Below are positions 59,040-64,000 of a stretch of 64,000 nucleotides of DNA, piece after piece. This DNA is from Leguminivora glycinivorella (Eukaryota; Arthropoda; Insecta; Lepidoptera; Tortricidae). The stretch spans positions 2,356,001-2,420,000 of the forward strand of contig NC_062976.1 of the NCBI RefSeq assembly GCF_023078275.1, given 5' to 3'. The notes under the pieces were generated by a model. The model was given only the letters and a program-made list of their open reading frames with translations. It did no database searches and was not told the DNA's origin. How positions within the stretch are numbered: position 1 is the first letter of the stretch; each line of letters starts with the position of its first letter. A program made the position numbers and the translations under genes.

Positions 59040-59340
59040 ATATGCGAGACGACTAAAAAAAACTAATTAAATAGTCCGTCAGAATTTTAGACACGTATTT
59101 TTTTTCTCGAAAACGAAAAATGACGATGGTACAGTGCGTTGAAGTTTCGCGTGACGTCACGCCTAGGTACAATTTTTACTTAGAAGTGACGTCACAAGTC
59201 CCCACTCCGGAAGTTTCATGCTCTAGAGGTATATCTTTGTATTTTTTCATTAATTAGAAAAAGCGAAAAAAATGTGTTCAGTATTTTTGGACGATCTAAC
59301 TGACGGACTAAACGGAAGCCCATTTTTTTATGTAGTCGTC
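59040..59340. repeat. Repeat shared with 2095-2390
   Basis: Ends inverted (AATAGTCCGTCAG / CTGACGGACTAAACGG). GCGTTGAAGTTTCGCGTGAC and GGTACAATTTTTACTTAGAA inside. ATTTTTGGACGATCTAACT and ATCCGTCATCCCTATTATAT are repeated again at 59424-59500. Confidence 0.6.
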
Positions 59341-59489
59341 ATCCGTCATCCCTATTATATTTTTGATGTAACCCCTTTTTGGAATATAGGCGTGATTGTA
59401 TGTATGTAGAAAAATATGTGTTCAGTATTTTTGGACGATCTAACTTAAACAGAAGCCCATTTTTTATGTAGTCGTCATCCGTCATCCCT

Positions 59490-59606
59490 ATTATATTTTT
59501 GATAATCCTATTTCATGGCACTTCATTCCTTTCTGTCTTGTTGTTATTATGTGTATTTTGTCTTGCCTGTGTTCACGAATAAAGTTTATTCTATTCTATT
59601 CTTTTC
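59490..59606 (+). mobile_element. LINE 3' end
   Basis: ATGTGTATTTTGTCTTGCCT, GTGTTCACGAATAAAG (AATAAA at 59579-59584) and a TTCTATTCTATTC tail are a typical LINE 3' terminus. There is no coding part beyond a few residues. Confidence 0.55.
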
Positions 59607-59611
59607 AAAGA

Positions 59612-59765
59612 GGATCGAGTATTATAGACAATTACTGTCAAAGCAACGTAAAATGTGCAGTCCACGTGCAGTCCAAGTGCGACCTCATAGCACAACTTTA
59701 TTCTTGATGGTTTCGAGGTACGTTTTTTTAGAATTTATCTATCTATACGGAGTTATACAAAATAC
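59612..59765. repeat. Deleted copy of the 19571-19882 repeat
   Basis: AGAGGATCGAGTATTATAGA, GAGGTACGTTTTTTTAGAAT and CTATACGGAGTTAT. The middle is missing. Confidence 0.65.
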
Positions 59766-60124
59766 AAATATTTTTTTGATAATAGACTAGATGCAAATCA
59801 CAGACTATCATCACTCAGTTCTAGTGTCTACTCTATTTGTGTCAAAACTAGTGAAAATTCCCAATTCACCGTCCGCATTCTTTCAACCAATCGTTACGAT
59901 TTCTACTCACATAAAAACAAGCGAAATTGAATCTTATTGCCTTGAGATATGACTAAAAATTAATTATGTTGCAAAAAATTTAACCACATTCTTGCCAAAG
60001 TAATTTGAAATCCCTGCCTTTATGTTACGGTTCTTATCAATCACATAGATGCGCCTATCTTGTAATTTCTTTTTTTTTAAACTAAATTGAACTTTATGGG
60101 TTTTTATCTAAGTCTACTTTACTA

Positions 60125-60860
60125 TGAGAGAGTATGCAGTTGCCATCAGATATATGGGAACGGACAAACTGCTCACAAACATCGGAACACGCCTCTATTA
60201 CAGCCAAGATATTAAAATATAGATGCGGAAGAATTCGGCCATTTTTTTCAAAGCTGTCCACCCCACTTTTTTTGTAACTTGGGTATTTTTTAAGAGATTC
60301 ATACTCAGAGTCGCGAGGTCTATCAATCCTAATAGGAGAAAAAAATGTTCCAAGACTTCCATACATTTTTCAAACCTGCCATTCGTTACCACCATACAAA
60401 ATGTATTAAGAAATGGTAACGGAATGAGAAAAAGAACTTGGGACACTTTTTTCTCCCATTAGGATGGAAAGATCTGGCGAGTCTGAGTGGAAACCAGCAC
60501 GGGAAGCATGGTCGCGCGATAGACGATAAAATATCAGGCCGTCCCTATCGCACTATTAGTAAGTGCGATAGGGACGGCCAGATGTTTTATCATTTATCGC
60601 GCGACCATGATTCCCGTGCAGATCAAAATTTCCAAATCCAAAAACAAGTGGGGTGGACAACTTTAAAAAAATGGCCCTAAAATATGTATCCAGAATCCAC
60701 AACCTTAACGCGTAAGCAATAAATTTCGTGTATATATATTTTTGGCACTTTGTCCGCATCAATATTTAATAGGTTGACTGCGATAGAGGCGTGTTTAGGT
60801 ATTTGTGAGCAGTTTGTCCGCTCCGGTATTAATGATGGGGGTTATTCAGTGTTTCACTGC
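60125..60860. repeat. Large inverted-repeat element with nested MITEs
   Basis: Outer arms: GAACGGACAAACTGCTCACA and ACACGCCTCTAT near 60160-60200 pair with ATAGAGGCGTGTTTAGGTAT and GTGAGCAGTTTGTCCGCTC near 60784-60823. Inner arms: GGCCATTTTTTTCAAAGCTG / AACTTTAAAAAAATGGCC and TCCACCCCAC / GTGGGGTGGA. The CATACATTTTTGTTAC family (60290-60480) and the palindrome at 60497-60620 sit inside. Confidence 0.82.
60497..60620. repeat. Foldback MITE (GCGATAGGGACGGCC)
   Basis: GCACGGGAAGCATGGTCGCG ... GGCCGTCCCTATCGCACT, a short ATTAGTA loop region, then AGTGCGATAGGGACGGCC ... CGCGACCATGATTCCCGTGC. Near-perfect palindrome of about 124 bp. Confidence 0.95.
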
Positions 60861-60939
60861 CCGGAATTCATTGAGGGTAGCGTGTGAATGTTAGATTTTG
60901 ATATGGATCTGTGGATATGTTTTGAATACTTGTATATGT

Positions 60940-61206
60940 TGGTTTATTTGGACTGGTTCGGGGGTTAAGGATGTATGGGTTCGAATCCTGATCAATGCAT
61001 CGGTGTTTGTGAAAATCTCGGAGGCGAATTCACACTTCTAGCAGGAACACTGGAATTAAGTGTCGGTAATTATGTACCTAGCTCTTTAGCGATAAGACCG
61101 CCTGTTGTCTACCATAGTTAATTAAAGTTATGTGATGTAATCTTGTTATATTGGTGAACAATAAAGAATATTTGTATTGTATTGTATTGTATTGTATTGT
61201 ATTGTA
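60940..61206 (+). mobile_element. tRNA-headed SINE, plus strand
   Basis: B box GGGTTCGAATCCTGATC (60980-60996), body with TAGCTCTTTAGCGATAAGAC shared with the SINE at 4141-4700, then GTGAACAATAAAGAATATTTG and a (GTATT)n tail, about 61173-61205. Confidence 0.8.
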
Positions 61207-61791
61207 CCTATACCTAGTATGTACATTGTACGTGAACTACTTACGCGTTAGCGAAGGATGGCATTGAGAAGTTCTTTTATCTTCTCGGATTCCGGTGCCT
61301 TTTGATTTTTTTTGCAAAAACTTATTCCTGTTCCCATCAAGCAAAGATTTGACAGAAATTTGTGTTACACCTTGAAGATGATGATATTCTTAGAATTCTC
61401 TAAATGATATTCCATTTTGAAATTGTATCATTTGTCTAATTGTCTCAAACAAGTGACATTAATTACTAAATGAGACGATCATTAAGTGCATTGTCTTATC
61501 TTTGTACACATTTCTATGTAAATAAACAGCTTATATTATCGCCGTCCAGTCTGTCCGTCCTCGTTCATATCATTAAGGTCAAATCAATAAGAAACACGCT
61601 TTGATACTTAAGTGTTGTTTCTGCTTTAAATTCGCTTTAATACGCCTATCAAAACATTTCCGGTCCAAAAATAGTATCTTTTTAAATCGTAAAATCTATT
61701 TAAAATGGTGGTTTAAAGTCGGTGCGTGATTTTATAAGTCTGTAAATAGAAGCAAATTGAATTAGTGCGCGCGTCGGTCACAGCACGCAGT
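61207..61791 (+). promoter_or_regulatory. Upstream region of the 61.9-kb gene
   Basis: AT-rich to about 61740 with no repeat copies seen, then a sudden GC-rich leader (GCGCGCGTCGGTCACAGCAC). The lack of transposons over about 600 bp, unlike the rest of the window, and the GC shift suggest a promoter and 5' UTR. No clear TATA box. Confidence 0.4.
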
Positions 61792-61824
61792 ATGCACCCG
61801 GCCGCGCGGCGTTGCACTCCTTAA
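61792..61824 (+). promoter_or_regulatory. Upstream ORF 1, 10 codons plus stop
   Basis: ATG CAC CCG ... CCT TAA in the GC-rich leader, encoding MHPAARRCTP. It ends 65 bp before the main start. It matters only if transcription starts upstream of 61792. Confidence 0.45.
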
Positions 61825-61827
61825 CGC

Positions 61828-61833
61828 ATGTAA
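61828..61833 (+). promoter_or_regulatory. Minimal upstream ORF (ATG-TAA)
   Basis: A start codon followed at once by a stop, 56 bp before the main ATG. Such start-stop elements are known to stall ribosomes or limit re-initiation. Confidence 0.4.
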
Positions 61834-61889
61834 TTATTAATTATTCAATATCGGTGAGCGCACGCGCCAGTGAAGCGACAGCGGGCGAC

Positions 61890-62684
61890 ATGAGCGCGCG
61901 CGCAGTCTCGCCCGCGCCCGCTCTCATCGAGATCGCGGAGCCCGACGCCGCAGACTGCCCCGCCCTCGCCCTGCCCCCCGAGGGCAACGTCAAACACAAG
62001 AACTACAGAATGCTCAACGAAAACCTCCGTGCCTACACTCCCACCGGAGACATCCACACGTCACCAGAAAAAGGAAAGCTCGTCGCTAAATTCGATGTAT
62101 CTTCCTCCATCTCCCCACCACGAGCCAGAATACTGGAGCTCCTGCGACCTGATGACCCTGGACGCGACAGCTTGGAAGCCATAGTCCGACCAGTATCAAG
62201 AAGAGGCTTGACCCGACCTCTCGACGAAGACACTAGAAGATTCCTACAAAGAGCGCTTCTATCTCCAAGTCCTTATGGATTCTCAGCAGATTCACCGGAA
62301 CCGCTCCATCGATCTGCTAAAGAACCGTACACACCTGAGCCTACGACTCCAGAACCGGAGGAAAAACCTCCGCAGAAGAAGGGTCGGTCGTTAGCTGATG
62401 AGTTGCGTGACGCTGAAGATGAGACTAGTGAAAAGAAGGACTTATACTTGGAGTTTATTAAGCGTGGTGGTGGTTTAAAGGATGCAGTGGAACGGGAGAG
62501 GTTAGGGAAGCTCGCATTGTCAGTGGAAGAAGACAGTGATAGTGAGAGTGAGGACAGTTTGACGCTGGCTGCGCGGAGGTTGGACGCGCTGCTGGAAGAA
62601 TCCAGGGGGCTGCACAAGGAGCTGCAGGGCATCCACCAGGACATGCAGGTGCTGGCCCAACGCGTGTGCCGCCGCGACCTCTGA
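61890..62684 (+). CDS. Unrecognised acidic protein with C-terminal coiled coil
   Basis: 264 residues, single exon. The frame is open upstream to a TTG at 61812, but 61890 is the first in-frame ATG and has G at -3. The N-terminus is Ala/Pro-rich (MSARAVSPAPALIEIAEP). KHKNYRMLNENLRAYTPTGD then KGKLVAKFDVSSSISPPRAR looks like a conserved core (about 32-80). Residues 130-175 are Pro/Glu-rich and probably disordered (PEPTTPEPEEKPPQKKGRS). A charged stretch ends in EEDSDSESEDS. The last ~40 residues (AARRLDALLEESRGLHKELQ then GIHQDMQVLAQRV) form a heptad coiled coil. The N-terminal half uses GC-rich codons. I know no family for it. The strong codon structure, composition shift and clean upstream region support a real gene. 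A cytoplasmic or nuclear adaptor is a guess. Confidence 0.82.
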   Translation: MSARAVSPAPALIEIAEPDAADCPALALPPEGNVKHKNYRMLNENLRAYTPTGDIHTSPEKGKLVAKFDVSSSISPPRARILELLRPDDPGRDSLEAIVRPVSRRGLTRPLDEDTRRFLQRALLSPSPYGFSADSPEPLHRSAKEPYTPEPTTPEPEEKPPQKKGRSLADELRDAEDETSEKKDLYLEFIKRGGGLKDAVERERLGKLALSVEEDSDSESEDSLTLAARRLDALLEESRGLHKELQGIHQDMQVLAQRVCRRDL

Positions 62685-62888
62685 CGCGTTCGTACATGAT
62701 CACGACCATTGGCTTTGTTGGTCACAAGTCTGCTGTCTCGAGTCGCACTTTACTTTTTTGTTTAAAATGCCCTTCTGCTGGTATATGATACCAAATGCTT
62801 TAAACTGTCAGAGCTCGAGGCAAATTAGCGTAGTGGGTTGAGGGTATCGCAGTTGCCTTTGCTTTTTATCTGCACTATGCATGTCAGC

Positions 62889-63095
62889 CGGCGTATTATG
62901 CTTCCAATTTTATCACTTATCCACGTGGATAAGACATCGTGGGCGGCACTTTCAGCGGGGAGCGGGAGTGGCCATACTGTAAGACAGTACTCTTTATTAT
63001 ACTGTGCTCTCACTCTGACATATTTGCCAAAGCGTGACGGATACTATATCCACATAGACAAGTGATAAAATTGCAAGCATAATACGCTGGCAGGT
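62889..63095. repeat. Foldback MITE (AGCCGGCGTATTATGCTTCC) with insertion
   Basis: GCCGGCGTATTATGCTTCCA, TTTATCACTTATCCACGTGG and the inverted right end GATAAAATTGCAAGCATAAT then ACGC. A 68-bp piece at 62941-63008 is foreign. Confidence 0.9.
62941..63008. repeat. Piece of the GCGGGAGTGGCCATACTGT repeat inside a MITE
   Basis: GGGCGGCACTTTCAGCGGGG, AGCGGGAGTGGCCATACTGT and ACTCTTTATTATACTGTG, near-identical to 57178-57242. Confidence 0.85.
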
Positions 63096-63363
63096 AGGTA
63101 GGAAATATGTCTAAGGCGGAAGGATATTCAAATTAAGGAGGTATCTCTTTCAAAATCAATAACTTGTTCACCGGTGAGCTACTAATTTCACTTGTCACTA
63201 TTCTTTTCCTTGATGTGATAAATGATATTTAGCACGCATATGTAATTAACAGTGAGTTTTAGTGACAATAATAGTGTCAATCAGAATCGTTTCCTATTTA
63301 GTGACTAAAGTCATGCTTGATTCGACCGTTTCTTTCAAAGGCACACCTTATCCACACGGACAA

Positions 63364-63622
63364 GTAGGGGAGACCGGGGCTAGTTGACTATAAGGGTAGG
63401 TTGACTAACTATTAAAAAGTTGAGACAAAAATCAAAATTCAGCCAACCAGTGAGGTACCAAAATCCGTCACCTCCCCCCACTCAGTCAACGGTGAGCCTC
63501 TCGTAGGTTGTACCTCATATTTTATCACTGGTTGGCTCAAGTTTGATTTTTGGATCAATATTTTAATAGTTAGTCAACCTACCCCCATACCCCATAGTCA
63601 AGTAGTCCCAGTCTCCCCTACT
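63364..63622. repeat. Foldback MITE (GTAGGGGAGACC), ~259 bp
   Basis: GTAGGGGAGACCGGGGCTAG, GTAGGTTGACTAACTATTAA and CAGCCAACCAGTGA on the left pair with TCACTGGTTGGCT, TTAATAGTTAGTCAACCTAC and GTCTCCCCTAC on the right. Confidence 0.93.
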
Positions 63623-64000
63623 TAGCAATCGTTCAAGTACTAGAGTATCGTGGTTACTACTCTTTCTATTGCTCTATTTTATTACATATCTTTACCTTTT
63701 ACTATACCTAATGGCGTCTATATGATCTGTATTGTCACCAGTGGCCTATTCCACAACAGTGACAATTGTTGCCCGACAGTGACACTTCGCTGTTGATTGC
63801 CTGTCCAACAAGGAATTGACGCTGAGTAACAATGTTACTTATCAACCCAGACATAGACAAAGAATTGTTAATGTAACTGTGGTGAAATAGGTCATTGGGA
63901 TAATTTTCTCGGGTAATTTCGAAAGGGGAATCTTGATGATGGAAATAATGTTTATTTTTATGTGACTTCAAAATTACCCCAATGCACCCAAATTGATAGG
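63623..64000. other. Gene-free end of window
   Basis: CAGTGGCCTATTCCACAACA ... TGTGGTGAAATAGGTCATTG gives loose inverted ends near 63740-63896, perhaps an old MITE. No gene. Confidence 0.45.

Noticed and set aside
61853..61860. Splice donor (CG|GTGAGC) in the leader of the 61.9-kb gene
   Set aside because: Good consensus, but no matching acceptor before the ATG at 61890, and using it would remove the start codon. Transcript data would be needed.

Overview
This is nuclear DNA of an insect, almost certainly a moth or butterfly (Lepidoptera). It is AT-rich, the one spliced gene has short exons with GT-AG introns, and nearly everything else is made of transposon families I know as common in moth genomes: RTE-like and CR1/Jockey-like non-LTR retrotransposons, tRNA-headed SINEs, a hAT element and many foldback MITEs. 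I cannot name the species. There are no bacterial features.

Two host genes can be supported. The first (21455-32974, + strand, seven exons) encodes a secreted maltase-like protein of glycoside hydrolase family 13. Its fold landmarks are present, but the family's nucleophile Asp, the His-Asp of region IV and the Asn-His of region I are all replaced, so it is probably a pseudoenzyme. Exons 1, 2, 5, 6 and 7 are each followed, in the next intron or 3' flank, by a decayed copy of themselves. The second (61890-62684, + strand) is an intronless 264-residue acidic, mostly disordered protein with a C-terminal coiled coil. I do not recognise it. It lies below a GC-rich leader with two tiny upstream ORFs, one of them just ATG-TAA.

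Layout. 0-9 kb: scattered MITEs, a SINE between 55-bp direct repeats, and a complete but dead hAT transposon (4975-6404) with terminal repeats, an 8-bp target duplication and two younger insertions inside it. 9-21 kb: a TIR-bounded element with a LINE inside, several MITEs, a second LINE of the same family ending 75 bp before the maltase-like gene. 21-33 kb: that gene, with a 5.7-kb fourth intron full of TE pieces. 33-42 kb: structural repeats, namely a 1.8-kb foldback element inside a SINE, a 2.9-kb palindromic array of ~365-bp units, and three tandem 336-bp units. 42-53 kb: RTE and LINE pieces, foldback MITEs and a LINE ORF1 relic. 53.5-56.9 kb: a LINE on the - strand with one uninterrupted endonuclease-reverse transcriptase frame of about 945 codons, the only element here that looks potentially active. 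57-64 kb: nested MITEs and SINEs around the second gene.

Nothing links the two genes functionally. The most notable content is the exon-by-exon echoes of a catalytically altered maltase, the palindromic arrays, and a readable insertion order among nested transposons, including a RTE copy with a textbook 5' inversion.
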